Part shown: piece by piece, positions 1 to 6,032 of the stretch
How the letters are laid out: the number at the start of each line of letters is the position of its first letter
How positions within the stretch are numbered: position 1 is the stretch's first letter
Assembly (NCBI GenBank): GCA_024274995.1
Contig: JAJSAA010000127.1
Location: 1 to 7,993, forward strand
Source of the DNA: Deltaproteobacteria bacterium
GTDB taxonomy: Bacteria; Desulfobacterota; Desulfobulbia; Desulfobulbales; VMSU01
Direction: 5' to 3'
Length of the DNA: 7,993 nucleotides
Made by a program: the position numbers and the translations under genes
Notes under the pieces: generated by a model
Databases searched by the model: none
The model's input: the letters and a program-made list of their open reading frames with translations, nothing else
Told to the model about the DNA's origin: nothing

Positions 1-153
1 CATCACCGTCCGGCCGCTTTTGGGGTTAAAGATCCGGGCCAGACGATTTTTCATCCCCCAATCCAGTGAATTACAGCCCTTGAGGAAAAATCCTTCCTTC
101 GACATGGGAACATCCTGATGAAATTGTTTTCCTTCCTTATCCGGCTCCGGCAT
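1..153 (-). CDS. lsrF: LsrF-family 3-hydroxy-5-phosphonooxypentane-2,4-dione thiolase / class I aldolase, N-terminal part
   Basis: Fifty-one codons are visible, read leftward from ATG at 153-151; the gene leaves the window at base 1, so most of the protein (E. coli LsrF is about 290 residues) and the catalytic lysine are not seen. The visible part matches the LsrF opening as I remember it: a variable, charged leader, then LKGCNSLDWGMKNRLARIF (residues 24-42) and NPKSGRTVM (43-51), which in the family runs directly into the first barrel strand. LsrF transfers an acetyl group from the phosphorylated AI-2 breakdown product to CoA, but many LsrF relatives occur in genomes without an AI-2 uptake system, so the substrate here is open. 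The start is supported by GGGAGA about 7 bases upstream. The dehydrogenase at 252-1280 lies upstream on the same strand, 98 bases away, suggesting a shared pathway. A DhnA-type fructose-bisphosphate aldolase is the main alternative. Confidence 0.82.
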   Translation of the reverse strand, partial: MPEPDKEGKQFHQDVPMSKEGFFLKGCNSLDWGMKNRLARIFNPKSGRTVM

Positions 154-194
154 AATTTTCTCCCTTGTACTATATTTTGAATAATTAAGAAGAA

Positions 195-206
195 GAAGTA
201 GACTTC
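195..206. repeat. 12-base palindrome GAAGT-AG-ACTTC between the dehydrogenase and lsrF
   Basis: GAAGT at 195-199 and ACTTC at 202-206 are inverted copies around a 2-base centre. It directly abuts the heptamer repeat at 210-227, and the two may be one intergenic element. A centre this short is a poor RNA hairpin, so a protein-binding site or a fragment of a dispersed repeat is more likely than a terminator. Confidence 0.4.
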
Positions 207-209
207 GTA

Positions 210-227
210 ATTCGACATTCGACATTC
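210..227. repeat. Tandem heptamer repeat (ATTCGAC x 2 + ATTC)
   Basis: ATTCGAC occurs at 210-216 and 217-223, followed by the partial copy ATTC at 224-227. It lies in the 98-base gap between two minus-strand genes. On the minus strand it reads GAATGTCGAATGTCGAAT. Motifs of this kind recur between genes in some bacterial genomes as far as I remember, but only one copy is in this window, so dispersal cannot be shown here. Confidence 0.6.
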
Positions 228-251
228 AATTTAGTTTCTTGTATTGCACCT

Positions 252-1280
252 TTATTCCTGCGGATGGATAATCACCTTGATGGAATCACCGCCCGCTGCC
301 ACCAGTTTTGACCCCTCCACGGTATCAGCCAGACCGAAACGATGGGTAATCATCTCCTCAACCCGCAAGCGGCCATTGCTGATAAGCTTAAGAGCCGCAA
401 CGCAGTCACAGGGACCGCCGGCGTAAGTGGTGGTCATGGTTACATCCCGGCGCCAGAAGAGATCGTTCACAGAAATGGGCAGAGTAACACCCTCCATGGT
501 GGGGGCAAAAAGTAAAATAGTGCCGCCGCGGCCCACGGCGGCCATGGCCTGCAGCACAGCCGCCGTAGCCCCGGCGCAGACAATTACCAGATCAGCCCCC
601 CGGCCCTGGTTCCGCTCTCGGAAGAGGGCCGGGACATCCGCGTCAGCCCGCAGGGTAAAATTGGCCCCGAATCTTTCTGCCGCCCGCAGACGAAAAGCGC
701 TGAAATCGGTGGCGGCCACCAATCCGGCCCCGCTCATGGCCGCCAGATGAACATGCAGCAGCCCGGAGATACCGCTGCCCAGAACCAGAACGCTGCTCCC
801 TGCCACCAGCCCCGCTCGCCGCTGCCCCCGCAGAACACAGGCCAGCGGTTCAACAAAGGTGGCGGCCTCATAGCTCAGATGAGCGGGGAGTTTCCAGGTA
901 CCACGCTCAACATTAACTGCCGCCAACCGCACATATTCACCAAAGCCGCCTGGATCAAAATGGGTGCCGCTCATGAGTAGATCGCAAACCGTTTCATGAC
1001 CAGACAGACAACGGGGGCAGGTCTGGCAGGGAACATGATGGGTGGCGACAACCCGGTCACCAGGCTCAAAACCGGCTCCAGTCCCGGCCTCCACCACTTC
1101 ACCGGCGATCTCATGCCCCAGCACGAGGGGGGCCTTATCACGCCGATACCACTCCATGACATCACTACCGCAGATCCCGGATGCCTCAATTTTAACCAGT
1201 AGTTCACCGGCTCCAATCCGCGGCCGGGGCAGCTCTTGCAGGCGGATATCGCTGTTATTGTAATACATTGCGACACGCAT
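252..1280 (-). CDS. Zinc-dependent medium-chain alcohol/polyol dehydrogenase (MDR superfamily)
   Basis: A complete 342-residue protein, the usual length for sorbitol/threonine-dehydrogenase-like MDR enzymes, which oxidise a secondary alcohol to a ketone (or the reverse) with a nicotinamide cofactor in the cytoplasm. Catalytic zinc ligands are visible: C37 in GICGSD, H56-E57 in GHE, and E144 in VEPLACV. The structural zinc site is the four-cysteine lobe C85, C88, C91 and C99. The Rossmann fold has GSGISG at 168-173, and D192 at the end of the second strand favours NAD over NADP. The start is supported by AGGA about 9 bases upstream. It is followed on the same strand by the LsrF-type gene, so its substrate is plausibly a sugar alcohol or hydroxyketone, possibly phosphorylated. 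The sequence alone does not fix the substrate, and L-threonine or L-iditol dehydrogenase labels would be over-specific. Confidence 0.92.
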   Translation of the reverse strand: MRVAMYYNNSDIRLQELPRPRIGAGELLVKIEASGICGSDVMEWYRRDKAPLVLGHEIAGEVVEAGTGAGFEPGDRVVATHHVPCQTCPRCLSGHETVCDLLMSGTHFDPGGFGEYVRLAAVNVERGTWKLPAHLSYEAATFVEPLACVLRGQRRAGLVAGSSVLVLGSGISGLLHVHLAAMSGAGLVAATDFSAFRLRAAERFGANFTLRADADVPALFRERNQGRGADLVIVCAGATAAVLQAMAAVGRGGTILLFAPTMEGVTLPISVNDLFWRRDVTMTTTYAGGPCDCVAALKLISNGRLRVEEMITHRFGLADTVEGSKLVAAGGDSIKVIIHPQE

Positions 1281-1317
1281 AATTATTATCCTTTTATATC
1301 TTTCTCAAGAGCGTTAA

Positions 1318-1346
1318 AATGTATCCCAAAGATGACTTTTACTCAA
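1318..1346 (-). promoter_or_regulatory. Possible sigma70-type promoter for the dehydrogenase gene
   Basis: On the minus strand TTGAGT (1346-1341) and TACATT (1323-1318) are separated by 17 bases; each box matches four of six consensus positions. Transcription would start near 1311, about 30 bases before the ATG at 1280. It sits in the 89-base gap between divergent genes. I found no equally good pair for the plus-strand gene at 1370. The match is modest and by eye only. Confidence 0.35.
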
Positions 1347-1369
1347 GTATGAAATAACGGAGAATAATT

Positions 1370-1972
1370 ATGGCCGAAATTAAGAGTACAATGGAAATGG
1401 TAATGGCCCGGGCGGCCCGCATGTGTGAAGGGGCCGCTGACGGCGATGACAACGAGGAGGCCCGGCGGGCCGGAATGAAGGCCGGCGGTGAATTTGTCGC
1501 CGGGGGAGCCGTGGATCTCGCCGCCCTGATGAGTACATATCAGGGGGCGGCCGCAGAGGCCTTCCGCCAGGGACTCATCAGCTCATTTATGCGTAATATC
1601 AACCTGCCCCGCCATGAGGATGACGGTACACCAGCCTGGGAGGGGGCTCTGAGCGGTATAATAGCCCTGGCCCAGGACACCAGAACGGAATTAGGGGGAA
1701 TAACTGGCGAGATCAGAAATATCCTCGCCCGCTACCAGGATCATAAAAAACAATTACGCCAACAATTAGAGGATAATTTTGCCGCGCAGACGAGCCAGCT
1801 TCAGCAGAACCTGGCCCAGCAGACCGGAATGCAGATGAATATCAGCCCGGCCCAACACCCAGAATTCCAAAAGGAATGGCAAAAAGTCATGGAGCAGATG
1901 AACGACCAGTACCTGAACGCCCTGGAGCAGTACAAGGACGCCATTTATAAAATTCTGGCAGTAGACAGATAA
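1370..1972 (+). CDS. Uncharacterised 200-residue helical protein, Gln/Met-rich
   Basis: I do not recognise a function. The protein has no signal peptide or membrane segment, so it is probably cytoplasmic. The opening MAEIKSTMEMVMARA resembles the start of a group of uncharacterised bacterial proteins known only by a DUF number (possibly DUF6657, from memory and unverified). Visible regions: a charged Ala/Gly/Glu-rich segment (15-50), a helical stretch (50-78), a proline-containing turn (79-90), then a long helix likely to form a coiled coil (about 95-150, with QQLEDNFAAQTSQLQQNLAQQ-like Gln spacing) and a second amphipathic helix (164-196). There is one cysteine, C19. The start is supported by GGAG 8 bases upstream. 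It is divergent from the dehydrogenase, and the next small gene begins 2 bases after its stop, so the two are probably co-translated and may act together. Confidence 0.8.
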   Translation: MAEIKSTMEMVMARAARMCEGAADGDDNEEARRAGMKAGGEFVAGGAVDLAALMSTYQGAAAEAFRQGLISSFMRNINLPRHEDDGTPAWEGALSGIIALAQDTRTELGGITGEIRNILARYQDHKKQLRQQLEDNFAAQTSQLQQNLAQQTGMQMNISPAQHPEFQKEWQKVMEQMNDQYLNALEQYKDAIYKILAVDR

Positions 1973-1974
1973 CC

Positions 1975-2235
1975 ATGGACGTGGAAATATTTTTAGACTG
2001 TAGTGAAGCGGCACCGGAGAATATGCCCCGTATTGAGCAAGGTTTTCAACGCTGGTTCAATGAGGGGGCGGAGGTACGCCCCAACAAAATAAGCTTTAAC
2101 GACCTGACCCCCTTAGAGGGCCAGCAGCGCTATCTTGTTAACCTGGGTTATGCCGACCCCATTACCGCCTTCCGTAATCTCCACGCCCGGCTGCGAAACC
2201 TGGGGGTAAAGGTCTTTCTGCATTTCATATATTAG
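1975..2235 (+). CDS. Small unknown protein, 86 residues, coupled to the upstream gene
   Basis: Function unknown. The ATG lies 2 bases after the stop of the upstream gene with no strong ribosome site of its own, which points to translational coupling. Its pattern suggests a small alpha/beta fold: a strand at 2-7 (VEIFLD), a helix at about 17-30, a middle part with KISFNDLTPLEGQQRY (39-53), a helix at 63-75 and a closing strand KVFLHFIY (79-86). No signal peptide, membrane segment or metal motif is visible. The reading frame continues the local codon style, and no competing frame here looks better. The stop codon falls inside a tandem heptamer repeat (2229-2247), so the last residues may have been changed by repeat expansion. 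Confidence 0.65.
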   Translation: MDVEIFLDCSEAAPENMPRIEQGFQRWFNEGAEVRPNKISFNDLTPLEGQQRYLVNLGYADPITAFRNLHARLRNLGVKVFLHFIY

Positions 2236-2247
2236 ATATTAGATATT
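2229..2247. repeat. Tandem heptamer repeat (ATATTAG x 2 + ATATT) spanning a stop codon
   Basis: ATATTAG occurs at 2229-2235 and 2236-2242, followed by ATATT at 2243-2247. The first copy supplies the TAG stop of the 86-residue gene. Like the repeat at 210-227 the unit is 7 bases, though the sequence differs. Confidence 0.6.
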
Positions 2248-2255
2248 GGGGCCGT

Positions 2256-2287
2256 AATGAGCTGCCCCTGAAAATTCCGGCAGCATT
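2256..2287 (+). terminator. Weak terminator-like hairpin after the two-gene unit
   Basis: GCTGCC (2261-2266) and GGCAGC (2279-2284) form a 6-base stem with a 12-base loop. AAT (2256-2258) and ATT (2285-2287) could extend it past a 2-base bulge. A T-rich run (TTTTGTTCTTT, 2291-2301) begins a few bases later rather than immediately, so it may be a poor intrinsic terminator or just a chance stem. It sits about 20 bases after the stop at 2235. Confidence 0.35.
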
Positions 2288-2307
2288 CGCTTTTGTTCTT
2301 TAGCGGC

Positions 2308-2337
2308 TTGACAAAGGCCTGATTAAATGGTGATTAT
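2308..2337 (+). promoter_or_regulatory. Likely sigma70-type promoter of the gsp operon
   Basis: A perfect -35 box TTGACA (2308-2313) is followed after 18 bases by GATTAT (2332-2337, four of six consensus positions) in the AT-rich string TGATTATAAAAT. Transcription would start around 2344, leaving a leader of about 128 bases before the TPR gene at 2472, which would contain the inverted repeat at 2346-2398. It is the best promoter-like site seen in the intergenic stretch. Confidence 0.5.
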
Positions 2338-2345
2338 AAAATATG

Positions 2346-2398
2346 GTAACTATTCAGCTGCACCCCATCTCGGAGTCTGCGCTTACCTGAACAGTTAC
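2346..2398. repeat. Imperfect 12-base inverted repeat with a 29-base spacer
   Basis: GTAACTATTCAG (2346-2357) and CTGAACAGTTAC (2387-2398) are inverted copies with a single mismatch. If transcribed, the arms would form a stem at the very 5' end of the leader RNA, with an internal loop segment containing CACCCCATCTCGGAGTCTGC. There is no T tract directly after it, so a plain terminator is unlikely. It could be a regulatory leader hairpin, or the two ends of a small dispersed intergenic element. Confidence 0.55.
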
Positions 2399-2439
2399 TT
2401 TTACAATAAACGCCGGGATTTTCGCCACCGGTTAGGATA

Positions 2440-2465
2440 TTAGTTACTAACTAACTTGTTTTTTT
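2440..2465. promoter_or_regulatory. Perfect palindrome (TTAGTTA-C-TAACTAA) followed by a T tract, upstream of the TPR gene
   Basis: TTAGTTA (2440-2446) and TAACTAA (2448-2454) are exact inverted copies around C2447. A T-rich run (2456-2465, ending in seven Ts) follows, and the proposed start codon is at 2472. The 1-base centre and AT-only stem make a weak RNA hairpin, so a dimeric repressor site is as likely as an attenuator-like terminator. The function is not shown by sequence. Confidence 0.35.
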
Positions 2466-2471
2466 CGTAAA

Positions 2472-3155
2472 ATGAACAGAATGGCCTCAAAAAAAGCATA
2501 TATTGGCCAGGAGATGGCTCTCGAGGGCAAATGCGCCTTTCTCGCTGGCGACTATGAGACGGCCCTCTCACTCTTTACGCAAGATTGGCAGCGCCACCAG
2601 GATCATCTTGATTCCCTCCTCCACATTGGTTATTGCCACAGCATAATGGGCCATTGGCAGGAGGCCGCCGCAACCTACAAACGCCTGACAGAACTTTCCC
2701 CCAATCACGGCCACGCCCATGATCTGCTGGGTACCAGCCTCCACAAGACAGGACAACTGATAGAGGCGGCTCAAGCCCTAAGCCGGGCCGCCCAACTGCG
2801 GCCGGCTGACGCCTTGGTCAGATGTAACCTCGCCGTGAGCTGGCGGGAACTGGGCCACCTGCAAAAATCCCTTAATACCCTGCGGGAGGCGGTTAAACTG
2901 CAACCGAACTTCGCCTTCGCCCATTTTGAACTGGGCCGTACCCTGGTAGAAATGGATGACTGGCCGGCAGCGGAGACGGCCTTCAAAGAGGCCCTGGATA
3001 TTGAACCAAAATTCGCCCGAGCCCATCTTAATCTCGGCATTGTTTATGCCGTGCAGGGTAACTGGCGGGCCGCCCGACAGGAATATGAATGGCTGCAACA
3101 CTTAGACCGCCGTCTCGCCGACCAGCTACAGGATGCCATTGAGGGCCGTAGATGA
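2472..3155 (+). CDS. TPR-repeat protein, first gene of the gsp operon
   Basis: A 227-residue protein built almost entirely of tetratricopeptide repeats, helix-turn-helix units that bind partner proteins. Five to six repeats can be laid out at about 14-45, 46-77, 80-113, 114-147, 148-181 and 182-215, with typical positions such as AHDLLGTSLHKTGQLIEAA (82-100) and AHLNLGIVYAVQGNWRAA (184-201). There is no signal peptide, lipobox or membrane segment, so unlike the PilF/PilW lipoproteins it should be cytoplasmic. Its stop overlaps the start of gspE by 4 bases (ATGA), which ties it to secretion; a role in assembling or regulating GspE/GspF is inference. The start at 2472 has no good ribosome site, and an ATG at 2481 is an alternative; an in-frame stop at 2448-2450 rules out a longer form beginning further upstream. 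Confidence 0.88.
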   Translation: MNRMASKKAYIGQEMALEGKCAFLAGDYETALSLFTQDWQRHQDHLDSLLHIGYCHSIMGHWQEAAATYKRLTELSPNHGHAHDLLGTSLHKTGQLIEAAQALSRAAQLRPADALVRCNLAVSWRELGHLQKSLNTLREAVKLQPNFAFAHFELGRTLVEMDDWPAAETAFKEALDIEPKFARAHLNLGIVYAVQGNWRAARQEYEWLQHLDRRLADQLQDAIEGRR

Positions 3156-4834
3156 TACGAAACACGGTTTTTTTCAAGAAAAAAGAGCTGTTAGGCGAAC
3201 TCCTGGTTCGCAAGGGCAAGGTACAGCAGAATCAGGTGGAGCGGGCTCTGGCCCATATGGAAACCGTCCCCCAGGGACTGGGCGAGATTCTAATCTCCCT
3301 GGGCTTCATCAGCGAAGATGACCTGGTGGAAACCCTGGCCGAACAGGTGGGTATTGAGGTCTACAAACCGGATCCAGCCGATGAATTCCTACCCATTACC
3401 GTCTCCCGGATGTTTCACCGCGAACATCTCTTCGCCATGCTCAAGCGCGGTGAAACGTACATCATGGTGGTGAACGATCCCCTGGACGGCGATGTTCTCT
3501 CCACCGCTGAATTATTGTTTCCCGAGACCTTCAGCGTCCAGGTGGCTCCGGAAACGATGATGAAAAATATTACCAGGGAACATTACAATCTCTCCACCGA
3601 CGAGATCGGCGACAAGACCTTAAGCACCGATGAAGCGGACATCGACAAACTAAAAGACATGGCCTCCGAGGCCCCGGTCATCAAATATGTCAACACCATG
3701 ATCGACACGGCGGTCAAGCGGCGGGCTAGTGATATTCACATGGAACCCTTTGATGAGGGCTTTCATATCCGCTTCCGCGTTGACGGCATTCTTCATGAAT
3801 ATGAGATCACTCCCCTGTCCATGCAGGCCGCCATTGTCTCCCGCACCAAGCTCCTGGCCGGTTTAGACATCGCTGAACGCCGCATTCCGCAAGATGGTAA
3901 AATATCCCTGCGGATCTCCGGTAAGGAAATTGACCTGCGGGTCTCGACCATGCCTACCATCTATGGTGAAGGCGTGGTTATCCGTATCCTGGAAAAGGAA
4001 AATATCATCATCGAGATGAGCCAGCTGGGCATGCCGGCCGGCCTGGAAAAATCATTCCGCAAGGTTATCTCTCTGCCGGACGGCATTATTCTGGTTACCG
4101 GCCCCACCGGCAGCGGTAAAACCACTACCCTCTATTGCGCCTTGAACCAGATCAACTCGGGCAGCAACAAGATTATCACCCTGGAAGATCCGGTGGAATA
4201 TCAGCTCCGAGGCGTCAACCAGATTCAGGTACGACCGGAGATTGACCTGACCTTTGCCAAGGGGCTGCGCTCCATCGTCCGTCAGGATCCGGATGTCATC
4301 ATGGTGGGTGAAATCCGTGACTTGGAGACGGCCGAAATTTCAGTCCAGTCATCACTCACCGGCCATCTGGTCTTCAGCACCCTGCATACCAATGATGCTA
4401 TCTCAGCGGTGGCCCGGATGATTGACATGGGGGTGGAGCGGTTTCTTATCTCCTCATCGCTCAGGGCCATTCTGGCCCAGCGTTTAGTGCGCCGGATCTG
4501 CCGGAAATGCAGGGTAAAGAAGGGATATCTCTCGGAATATACCGATTACAAGCCCGCTGGAGATGATTTTTTAATGTATAAGGGTGAAGGCTGCCCAACC
4601 TGCTCCGATACCGGGTTTATCGGCCGGATCGGGGTCTATGAATTCCTGCCCATCAGCGAAAACATGGGCAAGGGCATATCCCGGGGCAATGACCTCATCG
4701 ACCTCCAGAAAATCGCCGAGGCAGAGGGCTTCCAGACCATGTTCAAGGACGGCCTGGAAAAGGTCAGGGCGGGAACCACCACCTTCTCCGAGGTTATGCG
4801 GGTAACGAGGAGTGCCATGCATGAGTCTATTTAA
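3152..4834 (+). CDS. gspE: Type II secretion system assembly ATPase GspE
   Basis: A 560-residue cytoplasmic hexameric ATPase that powers pseudopilus assembly. An N-terminal MshEN/T2SSE_N region (about 12-145) has two similar halves, LGELLVRKGKVQQNQ and LGEILISLGFISEDD. The ATPase core follows from about 165. Motifs: SDIHMEP at 193-199, Walker A GPTGSGKT (317-324), Asp box TLEDPVE (343-349), Walker B region IMVGEIRD (383-390), His box GHLVFSTLHT (404-413), and the zinc-binding tetracysteine pair C450/C453 and C481/C484. All catalytic motifs look intact. The start is set by GAGGG 6 bases upstream and the 4-base overlap with the TPR gene. The closely related type IV pilus ATPase PilB is the main alternative; the downstream gspF-H-J-I-K genes decide for type II secretion. 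Confidence 0.95.
   Translation: MIRNTVFFKKKELLGELLVRKGKVQQNQVERALAHMETVPQGLGEILISLGFISEDDLVETLAEQVGIEVYKPDPADEFLPITVSRMFHREHLFAMLKRGETYIMVVNDPLDGDVLSTAELLFPETFSVQVAPETMMKNITREHYNLSTDEIGDKTLSTDEADIDKLKDMASEAPVIKYVNTMIDTAVKRRASDIHMEPFDEGFHIRFRVDGILHEYEITPLSMQAAIVSRTKLLAGLDIAERRIPQDGKISLRISGKEIDLRVSTMPTIYGEGVVIRILEKENIIIEMSQLGMPAGLEKSFRKVISLPDGIILVTGPTGSGKTTTLYCALNQINSGSNKIITLEDPVEYQLRGVNQIQVRPEIDLTFAKGLRSIVRQDPDVIMVGEIRDLETAEISVQSSLTGHLVFSTLHTNDAISAVARMIDMGVERFLISSSLRAILAQRLVRRICRKCRVKKGYLSEYTDYKPAGDDFLMYKGEGCPTCSDTGFIGRIGVYEFLPISENMGKGISRGNDLIDLQKIAEAEGFQTMFKDGLEKVRAGTTTFSEVMRVTRSAMHESI
4807..4812 (+). promoter_or_regulatory. Ribosome binding site that fixes the gspF start
   Basis: GAGGAG lies inside the end of gspE, 8 bases before ATG at 4821. 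It supports 4821 over the upstream GTG at 4812, which overlaps this site itself and would add only three residues. Confidence 0.7.
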
Positions 4835-6032
4835 CTACACCGCCTTAGACAACACCAACAAGCTCAACAAGGGGGTCATTGACGAATTAGATAAACAAAG
4901 CGCCGCCCGCAGCCTGTTGGACAAGGGGTTGCGTCCCCTGGAAATAAAGCTCCATCACGAGAGTAAATCATTCCATTTCTCCATGGCGGCCTTTCGGAAG
5001 GATAAACTCACCAAGGCCGATATTGATTTTTTTACCACCCAGATAGCCTTGCTCTTAAAGGCCGGACTCTCCCTTGATGCCGCTCTGCGCACCATGCGGC
5101 AGAACAGCCAGAAACCAGCCTTTAAAAAGTTTACCGCCGAGATTGAACGTAAACGGACAGAGGGTAAATCCTTGTCCGAGGCCCTGTCCGACTACCCGAT
5201 GTTTTCTTCCATGTACGTCAGCATTGCCCGAGCCGGTGAGGAAGGCGGTATCCTGCCCAGTATGCTGGCCCGGATTGCCGACTACCAGAAGACCTTTCAG
5301 GAGCTGGGCCAATATGTCGTATCGGCCTCCATATACCCCCTCATCCTGCTCATGGTGGGGGTAGTCGCCATCGGTATATTAGTGACCACCATCCTGCCCC
5401 GTTTTCAGGTGCTCTTCCAGGGCATGGGCCACAAACTGCCCTTAAACGTCAAGATTATGATGGAGGCCTCCGCCTTTCTCTCGAACCATATTTTTCTGGC
5501 CCTTCTGGCGCTCAGCACCCCCATTATCGGGCTGGTGTATTTTATCAAGAGCCCCCAAGGCCGGAGAATCTGGGACGAAAAGTCCATCACCCTGCCCCTT
5601 ATTTCCAGCTTTATCCGGGATCTGGAGACCACCCGCATCTTCCGCACCCTGGAGGTGCTGGTCAAAAACGGTGTCCATCTCGCTGTCGCCCTGAAGATAT
5701 GCAGTGGGGTTGCCGGAAATATTGAATATCAAAGATTACTGCAAAAGGCCACCCGCGCCCTGAAGGAGGGGCAGCGTATTGCCCCTAAGCTGCAGGGGGG
5801 ACTCTTCCCTGACCTCGCCGTGGATCTCCTCGCTATTGGCGAAGAATCAGGCAGCGTCGGCGAGGTATGCGGCGAGATTGCCGAGCATTACGAGCAGGAA
5901 CTGCGCCTGCGCATCAAACGCCTGATCGCCATGATCGAACCGGCCTTTATCCTGATGATCGCCCTGGTGGCTGGTTATGTGGTCATCTCCATGCTGACGG
6001 TTATTCTGAGTATTAATGATATTGCCGGTTAA
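4821..6032 (+). CDS. gspF: Type II secretion inner-membrane platform protein GspF
   Basis: 403 residues, the normal length of the family. GspF sits in the inner membrane, contacts GspE and transmits its motion to pseudopilin assembly. It starts with the typical MSLFNYTALD and has two tandem T2SSF domains at about 70-193 and 271-395. Family hallmarks are ARAGEEGG (136-143) in the first domain and the matching IGEESGSVGE (339-348) in the second. Three membrane segments are evident at about 170-190, 222-242 and 373-396, the last containing EPAFILMIALVAGYVVISML. The start at 4821 is chosen for its GAGGAG site; the reading frame overlaps gspE by 14 bases and gspH by 17 bases, so translation is probably coupled on both sides. 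PilC of type IV pili is a close relative but the neighbours favour GspF. Confidence 0.95.
   Translation: MSLFNYTALDNTNKLNKGVIDELDKQSAARSLLDKGLRPLEIKLHHESKSFHFSMAAFRKDKLTKADIDFFTTQIALLLKAGLSLDAALRTMRQNSQKPAFKKFTAEIERKRTEGKSLSEALSDYPMFSSMYVSIARAGEEGGILPSMLARIADYQKTFQELGQYVVSASIYPLILLMVGVVAIGILVTTILPRFQVLFQGMGHKLPLNVKIMMEASAFLSNHIFLALLALSTPIIGLVYFIKSPQGRRIWDEKSITLPLISSFIRDLETTRIFRTLEVLVKNGVHLAVALKICSGVAGNIEYQRLLQKATRALKEGQRIAPKLQGGLFPDLAVDLLAIGEESGSVGEVCGEIAEHYEQELRLRIKRLIAMIEPAFILMIALVAGYVVISMLTVILSINDIAG

Noticed and set aside
427..750. Plus-strand open frame opposite the dehydrogenase
   Set aside because: The dehydrogenase on the minus strand carries all zinc and cofactor motifs across this stretch. 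The plus-strand translation is Arg/Ala/Pro-rich low-complexity text typical of an antisense shadow.
1766..2014. Minus-strand open frame of 82 residues
   Set aside because: It is opposite the end of the 200-residue gene and the start of the 86-residue gene, has Leu/His/Gln-rich composition from reading Gln codons in reverse, and no convincing ribosome site.
2778..3101. Overlapping minus-strand open frames in the TPR gene
   Set aside because: The plus-strand TPR periodicity is clear over the whole region, so these are shadows.
2472..3155. PilF/PilW-type pilotin lipoprotein
   Set aside because: There is no signal peptide or lipobox cysteine near the N-terminus.
4812..4820. Upstream GTG start for gspF
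   Set aside because: It overlaps the GAGGAG ribosome site that serves ATG 4821, and MSLFNYTALD at 4821 is the typical GspF start.
3152..6032. Type IV pilus pilB/pilC instead of gspE/gspF
   Set aside because: These families are similar, but the following minor pseudopilins and especially GspK place the cluster in type II secretion. No pilT, pilD or pilA is in view.
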